Below, piece after piece: positions 21,691-32,462 of a DNA stretch of 64,000 nt (the stretch's first letter is position 1; each line of letters begins with the position of its first letter). The notes below the pieces were generated by a model, which saw only the letters and a program-made list of their open reading frames with translations, did no database searches and had not been told where the DNA came from. This stretch comes from Hofstenia miamia (lineage: Eukaryota; Xenacoelomorpha; Acoela): NCBI GenBank assembly GCA_004352715.1, contig SCFE01000085.1, positions 1,585,304 through 1,649,303 of the forward strand, read 5' to 3'. A program made the translations under genes and the position numbers.

Positions 21691-22640
21691 GGCCTCTGGC
21701 CAACTCCAATTTCTGAATAATTCCACTTGTGCCTCCATGTTCAATCAAGTAGTTCCAAGTCTCAGCTCAATGATGTTCTTATGTGTTCCCTATCCTAACT
21801 CAGTGCAGCTCTTAATGCTGTTTGTAACTGACTTAAACTCAATTTGTAATGTGTATTTATAATACTTCCCAACTTGCAATGGCAGTAGCTGGTTAATAAG
21901 TATTACTTTAGCCTTTATCAAAAACTATTGGCTTTAGTTAATTGAATTAAAATTAATTACATAATAACTTGCAGCTTCCTACCTTACATTTAAATAACAA
22001 TACATGCTCTGTCTATTTATCAGTCTATTATGCGTCACCTAAGTCTATAATATAAAATATGTATAACCTATGGTAGGCTATCCAGCCCTTTTACTGATAT
22101 CAATTTTTAGATACATGTAAACAAAAGAATCGATAGTCAGCTAAATAGAGAAAAACTCCTAATCATATACCTAACTTAAATGCAGGTTCATGGTTTGGAT
22201 CAAGGACCCTTGAGTCACTCCCAATATGTGCCTGAACCACTACTACTGCATTTACCATTTAGCTTGACATGATTTATAAATAAGCATACCAAAATAAAAT
22301 CTAAAGATAAGATTTTCAAAGAATTTACTTCAACAATTTCCAAATTGATTTCTAGCATATTTATAGTTAACTTCAAAAAGTACCTGTCATTTGAAATTCA
22401 AATTTAGATCATCTGCCAAAAATGGCTAAAAATAATGGAAGCAAATTCGCCCCCTTCATTTGGTCAAATTGTTCAACAACAAGTACTAATTTGCTATTTT
22501 AATACATAGTTGCATTTACAAAGATAATGTGATAATTAAACTTAAATTGTTTTTTAGTCAATAATCATAATTCAATCTTAATATTGACTAATCATCTGAT
22601 CTTCTCTTCTTAGCAGCATTATGCTTTGGATTATGCTACA

Positions 22641-23907
22641 GTGTTTACAACTTTGTTCATGCATTTTTAAAAGCAAAATATGCTGTGAGTGGAAATAACT
22701 TAAACAAAACATTATCAGTAAGTGGGATCTAGCTATTCTATTCTGTCTAAGCCCACTAAGCTAATGAAGTTTTGCTCCAATACATTTAAATATGAGGCAA
22801 TTGTGGCTATTTAATGTCAATATATTATTCTTGCAGAAAATATCTTCAAATAATGGTGTGATATAATAACTTCTTATTTTTTTTTTACCAAACTCTGCAT
22901 TTGGTAATCCTTCCTGAAGTTGATGTACTGACTTGGAAAAAGGGGTTTATATATCAGCAATAAAAAACATAAAAATTGCACTCAAATAGCTAGATGACTA
23001 CACATAGGCTAACCAATTTATCTTTTATATCCAAATTTGTAGGAGATAAAAATTATTATACTTATCAGATGGTTATAAACATTCTCTTATTCAATATTTT
23101 TTAGCTACCAAGTTTGACTACCATAATTCCTTACCTAGTTAATACATTCTATATGTACTTAAGTATTGTATCTTTAAGTTTATTTATATGTAGAATTTCA
23201 AATAAAGAAATGGCTGCCAAGTTGCATACACTTATTTAATTTAAAAAATCATATAAAAATTTACCAAGTGCAACATTTGCAAAGGTAAACACTGCTAGGG
23301 AAGACAACAAAACTTAGAGTTTTGTTACTAAATTTTACTGTGTGTATCATCTACATATGCTTAAAAGCATATAAATATTTTTATGGAGGGTTGTTTATAT
23401 TTAGGAAAAATATTGATATAATTTGGCCAGCTAGAAGTATAGCAAGAAAAAATATGTGATGGTGCACTCACAAAATTGCTTCCCCTACAAATGTTGTAAG
23501 TAGGGTAGTATTGGTTTAGTTCTCCCATATTAGATTTCAAATTATCAGAAGTATGTATTGTGGACACTCACATATATTTGAAAAAAGGCCTACTTGAAAA
23601 ATCATGACCAAATATTGTAGAATATAATTTCAGAGCATTTTGCTAGTTTTCAATATTACAAACATTTAATTTTTAAATGTAAACTTTTGAATTTGTTGCT
23701 ATTTTCTGACCCTAATTATAAAAGTCCCAAACATTAAATCTATATTATGACCTAATCAACAAATAATCTCTAGCAAACTAATCAAAGGATTGCATTGAAT
23801 GTTGGTTCAATTCAAGATATTATCTCACATTATAGTGTTAAAACTAAAACCATTTTAGTGCACACCAAATCAATGGCTAAGTTTATGTACTTGTACAAAG
23901 GAATTAG
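22641..23907. other. AT-rich spacer between two LTRs
   Basis: No recognised gene or repeat. A minus-strand ORF at 23361-23567 has no motif and is not called. Confidence 0.4.
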
Positions 23908-25010
23908 TGTAGCATACTCTACCAAGCTTTAACTCACTTTGATTAATTCTTTTTGAATGTAACTCTGTGTTAAGTGTGGGTAGGGATGCACTTTTACTAA
24001 CTGATTTACTCCATTAATTCCTGTAGTTGACTTTGATTAACCAGGTAGTAATTTAACACTATTTAGGTGTGGATCAAGTGTTGCAGTTCTTCTGTTAGCT
24101 GACCTTCCATGAGGCCTCTGGCTGACTCCAATCTCCAAATCTTTCAAGATGTAGTCATCTTCATTGCTGATGGATTGTCTCAAAATCCGAGTTCAATGAA
24201 GTAACTTATGTGTTCCAATTTGTAACTCAGTGCAACCCTTGAGGCTGGATGTAACTGACCTAAACTCAATTTGTAAAATGTAATTTTTTACTTGCAACCT
24301 GGCAATGTCACTAGCTGCTTAATAAATACTTATTTAACCAATACCAAAAAAATATTGGCTTTAGATAATTCAATTAATTAAATAGATAATTACTTGCAGC
24401 TTTCTAACTTACATTTAATTAGTAATACATGCTCAGCCTCGTTATCAGTCTATTTACAGGTCTCCTAAATAGTCTAGTTAATATGAAATACAATAACCTA
24501 TGATTGGTTATCCAACCATTTCTCTGCAGTTTTATCATCTCATACATGTTATTGAAAGAATCAATAGTCAGCTAAACAGAGAAAAACTCCTATTTGTATC
24601 TCTAACCTAAATGCAGTTTCATGACTTGGATTAAGGACCCTCGAATTGCTCCTGATGTGTGCCATTGATACTATTAATGCATTTGCCATATAGCTTGGCA
24701 TGATTTAATAATTAGCAAACTAGATTAAATCAAAAGATAAGATTTTCAAAGAATTTACTTCAACAGTTCTCCAAATGATTTTTCTATATTTATAGTTTGA
24801 GATTTATTGATTTGAATGTTAAATCATCTGCCAAGATAGCTAAAAATATTGGAAGCAATATTTCCCCCTTTGTTTTGCAAAATTGTTTGAACAAGTACTA
24901 TTTGATAATGTTCTCTCTTAGTTGCATTTTACAAAATTAGTGGTGCTAAACTTAAATTAATCTTCTCTGATTGACTAATCTCTTTCTTAGTATCCTTTTG
25001 TAGTGTTAAT
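23908..25010 (-). mobile_element. Group-1 LTR, 5' end lost
   Basis: Minus-strand LTR ending GAGTATGCTACA at 23908. It is collinear with 20503-22640: the TGGGTAGGGATGCACTT, GGCCTCTGGCTGACTCCAA and AAGGACCCTCGA landmarks are all present. Homology fades near 25010, before the expected TGTAGCATAATCC start. Confidence 0.7.
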
Positions 25011-25228
25011 TCAAAAGATCACAATTAATTGAAAATCTCAAATAAAAATATATTAAGTGCCAATTGCTTCACTTCAATTATAAAAATAACTATTTATTTA
25101 CTTTCAAATTGTTGTTCAAATATTTTCACAAAGTAAGAGCATACCAGCAAGTATAAAATAAACTCATATTCTTCTACAAGTAAATATGTTATTAATTAAT
25201 ATTTATTCTGATTCTTTCTGCTTGGTTT
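25011..25228. other. Short AT-rich spacer
   Basis: Nothing recognised between two oppositely oriented LTR fragments. Confidence 0.4.
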
Positions 25229-25755
25229 TTAGCATCATCCAAAACAAATCAAAAATAAGCTGCAGACGTCATGAAGAATGGGAATAAGATCAAAGAAACA
25301 ATGATTAGAAATATTGTATTCAGATCAATTAGATTAATTTAGATTTATTTGTATTATGCAACCAAGAAACAATGTGTCAAAAATGAGAGATTAGTATCAG
25401 TTGATAAAAATACTTTTGACTAAACAAGGGGGTGAAGTCACTTCCATTATTTTTAACCACCATCTTGGCAGACAAAAAGTTTAAATTTGAAATCAACAGG
25501 TACTTTTCTGGAATTACTATAAATATGAATTCAATACTGTAAGTAATTGATAAAGAATTTTATTCAGAATTCTTATTTTGTTCTAATATAACAGTTTGAT
25601 TATTTAATACGATTTCGAGCTAATTGAGTGGTGTTTAGTAGTGGTCTGGATCCATCACAGGGAACGATTCTAGGGTCTCTGTGCCAGACCATGAAAGTGC
25701 ACATAAGTTAGGCATAGGGGTTTTTCTCTTGATTAGTTGACTAGTGATCACTTAC
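25229..25755 (+). mobile_element. 5' half of a group-1 LTR, cut by element B
   Basis: Begins near TTAGCATCATCC (compare TGTAGCATAATCC at 40980). It runs in the plus orientation through CAACAGGTACTTTTC and ACTATAAATATG (TATA region) to GCATAGGGGTTTTTCTC. It stops exactly where the element B LTR starts (25756), so element B or its 5' LTR inserted here. Confidence 0.65.
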
Positions 25756-26146
25756 TGTAACATAATCGTAATCTTAGCATATGTGGTCAAATTGAGAAAA
25801 AAGAAAGAAGAAACCAAGACTGAATATTGAAATAAAATATTAATTGTAAAAACATATGCATAAGATTAATTAGTTATTTTTGTAAATTTATAATGCAGTA
25901 ATCTTTTGATATTAATTAATTTGGCGAAACGGCATTAGACTAGATTGCTACTGCTAATTAAGTCAGAATTGCGTAATCGGCAGACGAACAGAAATTTAAA
26001 CGTTCGGAATTGTAAACAAGTGGAATTAGCAGAATTAACAGGTACTGGTTAAATATTTGATTGTTGTTAATTCGTTTACTATAAAAAGTGTGTAATCAAT
26101 CATTTTGTTGATGAATCTAATTTACTGGATTTACTTTACTTCTTTT
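25756..26146 (+). mobile_element. 5' LTR of element B (runs into gap)
   Basis: Starts TGTAACATAATCG and is almost identical to the 3' LTR from 30503, apart from one block (25848-25890 against 30590-30625) and a few substitutions. High LTR identity points to a recent insertion. The rest of the LTR, PBS, gag and pol fall in the gap. Confidence 0.85.
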
Positions 26147-27146
26147 NNNNNNNNNNNNNNNNNNNNNNNNNNNNNNNNNNNNNNNNNNNNNNNNNNNNNN
26201 NNNNNNNNNNNNNNNNNNNNNNNNNNNNNNNNNNNNNNNNNNNNNNNNNNNNNNNNNNNNNNNNNNNNNNNNNNNNNNNNNNNNNNNNNNNNNNNNNNNN
26301 NNNNNNNNNNNNNNNNNNNNNNNNNNNNNNNNNNNNNNNNNNNNNNNNNNNNNNNNNNNNNNNNNNNNNNNNNNNNNNNNNNNNNNNNNNNNNNNNNNNN
26401 NNNNNNNNNNNNNNNNNNNNNNNNNNNNNNNNNNNNNNNNNNNNNNNNNNNNNNNNNNNNNNNNNNNNNNNNNNNNNNNNNNNNNNNNNNNNNNNNNNNN
26501 NNNNNNNNNNNNNNNNNNNNNNNNNNNNNNNNNNNNNNNNNNNNNNNNNNNNNNNNNNNNNNNNNNNNNNNNNNNNNNNNNNNNNNNNNNNNNNNNNNNN
26601 NNNNNNNNNNNNNNNNNNNNNNNNNNNNNNNNNNNNNNNNNNNNNNNNNNNNNNNNNNNNNNNNNNNNNNNNNNNNNNNNNNNNNNNNNNNNNNNNNNNN
26701 NNNNNNNNNNNNNNNNNNNNNNNNNNNNNNNNNNNNNNNNNNNNNNNNNNNNNNNNNNNNNNNNNNNNNNNNNNNNNNNNNNNNNNNNNNNNNNNNNNNN
26801 NNNNNNNNNNNNNNNNNNNNNNNNNNNNNNNNNNNNNNNNNNNNNNNNNNNNNNNNNNNNNNNNNNNNNNNNNNNNNNNNNNNNNNNNNNNNNNNNNNNN
26901 NNNNNNNNNNNNNNNNNNNNNNNNNNNNNNNNNNNNNNNNNNNNNNNNNNNNNNNNNNNNNNNNNNNNNNNNNNNNNNNNNNNNNNNNNNNNNNNNNNNN
27001 NNNNNNNNNNNNNNNNNNNNNNNNNNNNNNNNNNNNNNNNNNNNNNNNNNNNNNNNNNNNNNNNNNNNNNNNNNNNNNNNNNNNNNNNNNNNNNNNNNNN
27101 NNNNNNNNNNNNNNNNNNNNNNNNNNNNNNNNNNNNNNNNNNNNNN
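26147..27146. other. 1000-N assembly gap
   Basis: Exactly 1000 Ns, a conventional placeholder. It should hold the remainder of the LTR and gag-pol of element B. Confidence 0.9.
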
Positions 27147-30100
27147 CCCACATCCAGCGGAACTCGAAGCCAATTAAAGGGCGGAGAGGATGCAGCTAAA
27201 TCAATGGGTCTGCGCTTGCAATTAAAGGCAGCAAGGACTGAAATCCGTGGTCAATACGTTGACCCGGATGTGCAAGACATCAGCGAGAAATCAGACATGG
27301 ACACTTCGGAGCAGCCATCTACTAGCTCAATACCGTCAACAAGTTATAGTTCACAACCGTTCTCTCACAGACAAACATCAACAATGACAAAATCCTCGAA
27401 ATCTGAAGAAAGAGAGAGCAGAATGACAAGAATTGGAAAAGACAAGATTCATCCATATTTTATAGCCAATAGGAAAATCCCTTATAATGCGCAAGATAAT
27501 TTATCTCCGGAGACGAAAAGGTTTCTACAACAGAGCGTATCAACAAAAGAGGCAGAGGCATCGGCAATACCTATCGTAATCGATAAACAGAATAGGCCAG
27601 TCTGCAACACGATCATTTCCTATTCTAGCAACATGAAAGAAAATTTCAACAGGCCATACTTCAAAAGCACAACACATATAACGTTCGAAGAAATGTTTAC
27701 ATTAAAAGACGTACAAAAACTTATAAAGAACAAGAACAAACTGATAGAAAAATGTGACAAGGTGAACTTAGACAGAGAGCACATGACGCTAATATATTTT
27801 ATAAAGAAATCGGAGATAACCTCTAAAAATCTTGAAGTAAACATTGAAGAAACGCTAAAATTTGCGAAGGAGCAGAAGGTAAAAGTTATTGTAATCGCGA
27901 GAACGCAAGCCGATGAAGAAATGCCGGAATTTTTGNTTGCAAAGGAGCAGAAGGTAAAAGTCATTGTAATCGCGAGGACACAAGCCGATGAAGAAATGCC
28001 AGAATTTTTGTACACATTAGAAGAAAAAATGGAAAATGTGTTCATAATGAACAAAAGTGGAGAAACTATTTCGGAAATGATTAGTATAGACTTGCAGATA
28101 AGTACTATGGCGCCAGCGGAAAGAATAATGGTTGACTTGAAAATAGCGGTTGACATGTACTACCAAGTTAGAATGATGGAAATATTGGACGTAACTGAAA
28201 ATCTCGAAGAGATAGGAAACCTATACATAAAATGTAGTATGCGGCAAATTCCGGAGCATCTGAAGAATATAATGGAAGTATGGAAGGAAATGAAAACAGA
28301 AAAACCAATGCATGAAGAATGGCCTCTCATCGATATAAAGTCGCCTATAAAAAGTTATCACAAATCCGTGGAAATGACACTGTTAGAGATCAGGAAGGCA
28401 TATGAAATGGATTCCAAAAGGAATTTCAGAAATATGATTTTCGAAGAAGTCAACGCACCCCACATTCGGGCACGTACGTCAATCTGGATACTCAGCATAG
28501 CATTAACAAATAATGAAAAATTAGTGTTGCCGATCCGGAAGAAAGAAAGGAGGAGTATGGCTAAAAATAAACGTTATGAGATAGCAATATCACCGATGCC
28601 CAGTAATATTAAGCAATGGCTGTTACAATATGTAGACATTCTATCTTTGTCACCCACGAAAAAGATACAGCAGAAATTTGAAAAATACTACGTACGATTG
28701 TTAACGCAGCAACACACACTTGGGAGACCAAGCATAGTGGAACTCGCCAACAAAACTGGAATATGCCCTGCGGAGGTAGATATAATTAATGACGAAGCAA
28801 AGAAATTTATGTGGGGAGCTACCTCTAACACAAAATTAAAAGCACTAAAGCAACAGCCATGGATGACAACCAGAAGTCTGATACGGAGAGAAAGTGTAAA
28901 CACGATAGAGACGATACAGAAAATAGCAGAAAAACAAGTCAACAAAATCATTACAAATGAGATGAAAAAGTACGTGCGAGATTATCCTCAGTGCGCCTAT
29001 ACGAAAATTATTAAAAAGTCGGAAGTTATGCGCAAAGAAGGTGAGAATAGACCTATAGAGATTATAGAAATGGTAAGCAAATCACAGGAAGAAATGAGGA
29101 TAGAGGAAATGCTGCTGCAGACGAATACACTTGCGCTTACGCCAAATACACAGAGGGAAATCGACAAAGTTAATCTAGAAAAGTGGGGCGAAAAGGAACC
29201 AAGCGAAATATCATGGGTCGACACGGATGATGAGCGTTTGCTGGTAGAAATAACCGTACGGCGAGAAAAAACTGATAACATAGTGCAAAGAATTTATGGA
29301 GAAGTTTACGAAAGAGAAACTAAGTCTATGATAAAGATTTTATGCACTGAGGCTTTTACGAAACAAGAAGTAACACAAATGTTACAACCTAATAATCAGT
29401 TAGCAGTCGATATCGAATGTATCACTTCAAAAATGGTCATGAACTCAGAAACGGCGAAAAATTTGATGAAACATGGGTTAACGAATGCCTTCTGGGAGAG
29501 TATAAATACCAGTAAGAATAATTACCCAGCAACATTTGGCATGGCGACAACATCAAATATGGATGGATCGTACGAGAACATTGAAAAACAAACGTTAACC
29601 ACATTGTTAAAATGTACACCACCTCCGACGATCTCGGTACCAATGTTATTACCTACGTGGCGGTTGAAAAAGAAAAAACCAGTGAAAGCCTTTTGGCATG
29701 AAGAAAACACTTACGTAAACAAGCTGCAAGACGCCGAACGAATCGTGAGAGATGAAAGATATAAGAAATCAAAAGAAATATTAAGTGAAAACGATAATAA
29801 AGAGAGGGTGTTTATCGAAGGCGCTGTAACCCCATATGATCTATATAGTGAAGGTGAGCCCATACACAAACAAATTGGAAAAGTTCGAAAAGAAATTGAA
29901 AAGAGGAACACGAAGACAGTAATTCTCTTTTCTGGAATTAATGACATAGTCTGGGGAGAACTATGGAGTTCTGAATACCGTTATTATGATGTGATGCGCA
30001 GAGTAGAGATTATAACGATGATACGTCTGGGAAAAAACGATCCAGAGCAGATAACGCGAGAAGAAATTAGAAATAATATCAGTGCGTTTTACGATGAAGC

Positions 30101-30485
30101 CTTGATTTCGAAATCTCTAAGATCGACTTACGAGTTTTTCTACCCAGAGACAACAGTGCGTCCAGAATTATCGCATACGAGCAGAGTAGATGCTATGATG
30201 ACATTAATGATAGCAATTAAAGGCTTGAAGTTATACGAGAAGTTCTATGAAGAATTTAATTGCAAACTCAATGAGTTAAGAAGTATGTGTACAATCTCAA
30301 ATAAGTTGAGGAATCCGATGTTCTTGAGACACAAGAAACTGGTTACAACGGAAAAAGAGGTCGTGTTAAAACTAACGAAGAATGAAAAATTTGAGAAGAC
30401 GGAATGGGAGATGCAGGAAGCAAATGAAATGATCAAACAGGCGGTCGAGATGGTCCATGGTGAAAGAGTCGTAATCCTTAATTAG
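27147..30485 (+). CDS. ORF3 of element B: large novel protein in the env position
   Basis: An open frame runs from the gap edge to a TAA at 30483. The first ATG after the gap is at 27204 (1,093 codons), but the frame is open upstream, so the true start may lie in the gap. A single N at 27936 splits a duplicated 24-codon segment (assembly overlap), so the real length is nearer 1,070. I see no signal peptide, membrane segment, protease or polymerase motif, so it is not a classical env. Residues 1-75 are Ser/Thr-rich and low-complexity. Conserved blocks shared with the other copies include KIHPYFIANRK (about 80), IRARTSIWIL (about 420), a helix-turn-helix-like SIVELANKTGICPAEV (about 515), SWVDTDDERLLVEI (about 670), LAVDIECITS (about 735), VFIEG (about 870) and ILFSGINDIVW (about 905). 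Function unknown. Most likely a lineage-specific accessory protein of the retrotransposon. Confidence 0.85.
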   Translation, partial: PTSSGTRSQLKGGEDAAKSMGLRLQLKAARTEIRGQYVDPDVQDISEKSDMDTSEQPSTSSIPSTSYSSQPFSHRQTSTMTKSSKSEERESRMTRIGKDKIHPYFIANRKIPYNAQDNLSPETKRFLQQSVSTKEAEASAIPIVIDKQNRPVCNTIISYSSNMKENFNRPYFKSTTHITFEEMFTLKDVQKLIKNKNKLIEKCDKVNLDREHMTLIYFIKKSEITSKNLEVNIEETLKFAKEQKVKVIVIARTQADEEMPEFLXAKEQKVKVIVIARTQADEEMPEFLYTLEEKMENVFIMNKSGETISEMISIDLQISTMAPAERIMVDLKIAVDMYYQVRMMEILDVTENLEEIGNLYIKCSMRQIPEHLKNIMEVWKEMKTEKPMHEEWPLIDIKSPIKSYHKSVEMTLLEIRKAYEMDSKRNFRNMIFEEVNAPHIRARTSIWILSIALTNNEKLVLPIRKKERRSMAKNKRYEIAISPMPSNIKQWLLQYVDILSLSPTKKIQQKFEKYYVRLLTQQHTLGRPSIVELANKTGICPAEVDIINDEAKKFMWGATSNTKLKALKQQPWMTTRSLIRRESVNTIETIQKIAEKQVNKIITNEMKKYVRDYPQCAYTKIIKKSEVMRKEGENRPIEIIEMVSKSQEEMRIEEMLLQTNTLALTPNTQREIDKVNLEKWGEKEPSEISWVDTDDERLLVEITVRREKTDNIVQRIYGEVYERETKSMIKILCTEAFTKQEVTQMLQPNNQLAVDIECITSKMVMNSETAKNLMKHGLTNAFWESINTSKNNYPATFGMATTSNMDGSYENIEKQTLTTLLKCTPPPTISVPMLLPTWRLKKKKPVKAFWHEENTYVNKLQDAERIVRDERYKKSKEILSENDNKERVFIEGAVTPYDLYSEGEPIHKQIGKVRKEIEKRNTKTVILFSGINDIVWGELWSSEYRYYDVMRRVEIITMIRLGKNDPEQITREEIRNNISAFYDEALISKSLRSTYEFFYPETTVRPELSHTSRVDAMMTLMIAIKGLKLYEKFYEEFNCKLNELRSMCTISNKLRNPMFLRHKKLVTTEKEVVLKLTKNEKFEKTEWEMQEANEMIKQAVEMVHGERVVILN

Positions 30486-30490
30486 CTGTG

Positions 30491-30502
30491 CTGGAGGGGG
30501 AG
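30491..30502 (+). other. Polypurine tract of element B
   Basis: CTGGAGGGGGAG directly abuts the TGTAAC start of the 3' LTR, as expected for the plus-strand primer. It lies six bases after the ORF3 stop codon, so ORF3 is the last gene. Confidence 0.85.
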
Positions 30503-31802
30503 TGTAACATAATCGTAATCTTAGCATATGTGGTCAAATTGAGAAAAAAGAAAGAAGAAACCAAGACTGAATATTGAAATAAAATATTAATTGTGTAATT
30601 GATCATTTTGGTGATGAATTGAATTTTTTTGTAAATTTATAATGCAGTAATCTTTTGATATTAATTAATTTGGCGAAACGGCATTAGACTAGATCGCTAC
30701 TGCTAATTAAGTCAGAATTGCGTAATCGGCAGACGAACAGAAATTTAAACGTTCGGAATTGTAAACAAGTGGAATTAGCAGAATTAACAGGTACTGGTTA
30801 AATATTTGATTGTTGTTAATTCTTTTACTATAAAAAGTGTGTAATCAATCATTTTGTTGATGAATCTAATTTACTGGATTTACTTTACTTCTTTTGTATC
30901 AGGTTATCTTAATCAATACAATGGAAAGCTAAACGTTCGAGCTCTTGGGTATTCAAGACGGTGGTTCACGGATCCAGTTAACGGGTGAAGTGTATAGCCG
31001 GTGCTTACCCGAGAAGCTCTTAGGTTAGGTGTAGGAATAGGGGCTTTTACTCGTATTAGCTTTCCTATCGTTCGTTGTTCATGTTACAACTATTATTACA
31101 TTATGTTATTACATCTGTTTACATCAAGGAAATTATGGAATCCCAAGATCTCTCTGCATTATCTTAGATATTGTTTATTACATATAATTTCTAGTAGACT
31201 GACTGACTATCAATTAATCCCTTTTGCTGTGACCGTATTGATTGTTCACATGTATTCCAGGTCAGCATGTATCTATTTATATGTAAGGTTATTATATGTA
31301 CGAACTCATAACAAGCTATTGCACCCCGGTTGCGAGATCTCTTTATTAAACGACCTCATTGATAACAAGAACAATCAATACACTAAATTAATAAGGTATC
31401 AAGCATTATCACTATTGTCCTTCCACACACACTTCCATTACACTGAGTCATCCGAATTGTGGTTGGTGTCTCTATCGATGTGTCGGCTTCGTATGGAAAT
31501 ACTCGTTATAGCGTAGTTCTTCAATTCCTCTTTTGTGCTTTGTTGCAGGTCGGGTAGCGTACCCTGTACTTTGTACACTCTGTCTCGTGTCTTGGATCTA
31601 AAACAACAGTCGTTAGTTTCGCATCAGTATTAGTTGATGAGAAAATAAGTTAATTGTATAACGGCTAAAGCAATAGAACAGAAAGAAGAGAGACAGATAC
31701 TGGAGTCTGTCACCTACCGTACTACATAAGGAGGAAACAATTGTTATAGCAGCTCCTAAATTAGTTCAGAATTACTAGTATGAAGGTTGGCGAGATTCTA
31801 CA
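30503..31802 (+). mobile_element. 3' LTR of element B (group 1)
   Basis: TGTAACATAATCG ... GAGATTCTACA, about 1.30 kb. The end is defined by comparison with the solo LTR at 38393-39701. A TATA box lies at 30829-30836 (ACTATAAAAAGTG). The ORF inside (31001-31516) is a chance reading frame. Confidence 0.85.
30829..30836 (+). promoter_or_regulatory. TATA box in element B LTR
   Basis: TATAAAAA in the context TTTACTATAAAAAGTG. The same context, as ACTATAAATAG, occurs at the matching place in related LTRs, so it is a conserved promoter element. Confidence 0.55.
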
Positions 31803-32286
31803 ATGGATCTACCATTATTCTGTAGATTTGGGCCCAGTAATCTATTTGTAGATCAAATCTTATCAATTCTGGGATCATTGTGGTTCTTGATGTTCTCTCC
31901 CATGGGAAGATGTTTTCAGTTAGCATGCATGCTTCACATAAGTGCTCAGGGATATCTTCATTTGTCGATATTGTGATAATGACTACTCTAACTTTCTGCA
32001 CTCTTGCCATTCTCGACATTTCATGAATTTTCTTCTCCAAGTTTTTTGTGCATTCTTTTTGTTTGAGTACATGTATAATTGTAAGATTTTCTTCATCTAT
32101 GTTAATTTCTTTCTTATCCACGTTTATCTCTGGCAGTCCTTCATACTCAGTATATTGCGAGAATTGGAACTGTTTCTTTTCTCCTTCTGTTTTCACTGCA
32201 TCTCTCTGGTATTCTGGCAGTGATGTCCAGAAGTCCGCATTGTTATGTAGTGTGCCTTTCCTGTGTTTGATCATAAATCTGAACTC
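31803..32286 (-). pseudogene. RNase H end fused to ORF3 middle (element E)
   Basis: The minus-strand frame starts as the RNase H C-terminus (IKHRKGTLHNNADFWTSLP, compare VKHRPGKLHLNADYWTALP in element C) and its linker (EYEGLPEINVDKK). It then continues without a stop as ORF3 from INIDEENLTIIHVLKQKE through FDLQIDYWAQIYRIMVD. Integrase and the ORF3 N-terminus are missing. The join lies at a repeated EIN-V/L-D coding motif, suggesting deletion by short homology. It ends at the LTR of element B. Confidence 0.75.
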
Positions 32287-32287
32287 N

Positions 32288-32461
32288 ATATATATATAAA
32301 TAGATATCTATATACATAGAAAAATATATCTTACTGCAAAATGCAGGTGTGCTCATCATGAGGGAAATTTGTTACATCAAATTTGCAGCTTAGTTTTGCA
32401 TTTATCAAACCTCCAATTGGAACAACTAATCCAGTAAAGAAAACATATTGTGATGTTGAAC
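32288..32461. other. Misplaced contig piece 1 (scaffold artefact)
   Basis: AT-rich DNA between single Ns at 32287 and 32462. Its last 52 bases (from CCTCCAATTGGAAC) recur at 32878-32929, showing it should join that second piece, not the RNase H gene around it. Confidence 0.65.
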
Positions 32462-32462
32462 N

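Larger units (their letters stand above)
20503..22640 (-). mobile_element. Solo group-1 LTR carrying a TIR-transposon insertion
   Basis: Minus strand starts TGTAGCATAATCC (22640) and ends GATGCTACA (20503). Its parts align with the LTRs at 40980-42098 and 36642-37717. Excluding the roughly 1-kb insertion at 20684-21690, the LTR is about 1.1 kb, the usual size. The flanks GTCT / GTGT could be a decayed 4-bp target duplication. Confidence 0.75.
25756..31802 (+). mobile_element. Element B: young gypsy element with intact ORF3
   Basis: Two near-identical direct LTRs bracket a 1000-N gap and a long open ORF3, with a polypurine tract immediately before the 3' LTR. A standard gag-pol needs about 4-5 kb, so the 1000-N gap is a placeholder. 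The flanks do not form a target duplication (TTAC left, ATGG right); the gap may therefore join two different copies. The right flank is the ORF3 of a minus-strand relic (element E). Confidence 0.7.

Noticed and set aside
26105-27199. Long ORFs on both strands spanning N runs (also around 1406-2152, 54899-55599, 59467-60582, 61369-63053)
   Set aside because: They exist only because Ns are read as open codons; only the terminal non-N parts were assessed.
27620-28156. Minus-strand ORFs inside ORF3 (also 28688-29947 and 30245-30436)
   Set aside because: Antisense shadows; low-complexity Ser/Ile/Phe-rich with no motif.
27204-30485. ORF3 as a retroviral env gene
   Set aside because: No signal peptide, no hydrophobic membrane segment, no Cys pattern and no protease cleavage site; position alone is not enough.
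31001-31516. 171-codon ORF in the element B 3' LTR
   Set aside because: Lies wholly inside the LTR and is not conserved in the other LTR copies (38393-40526).
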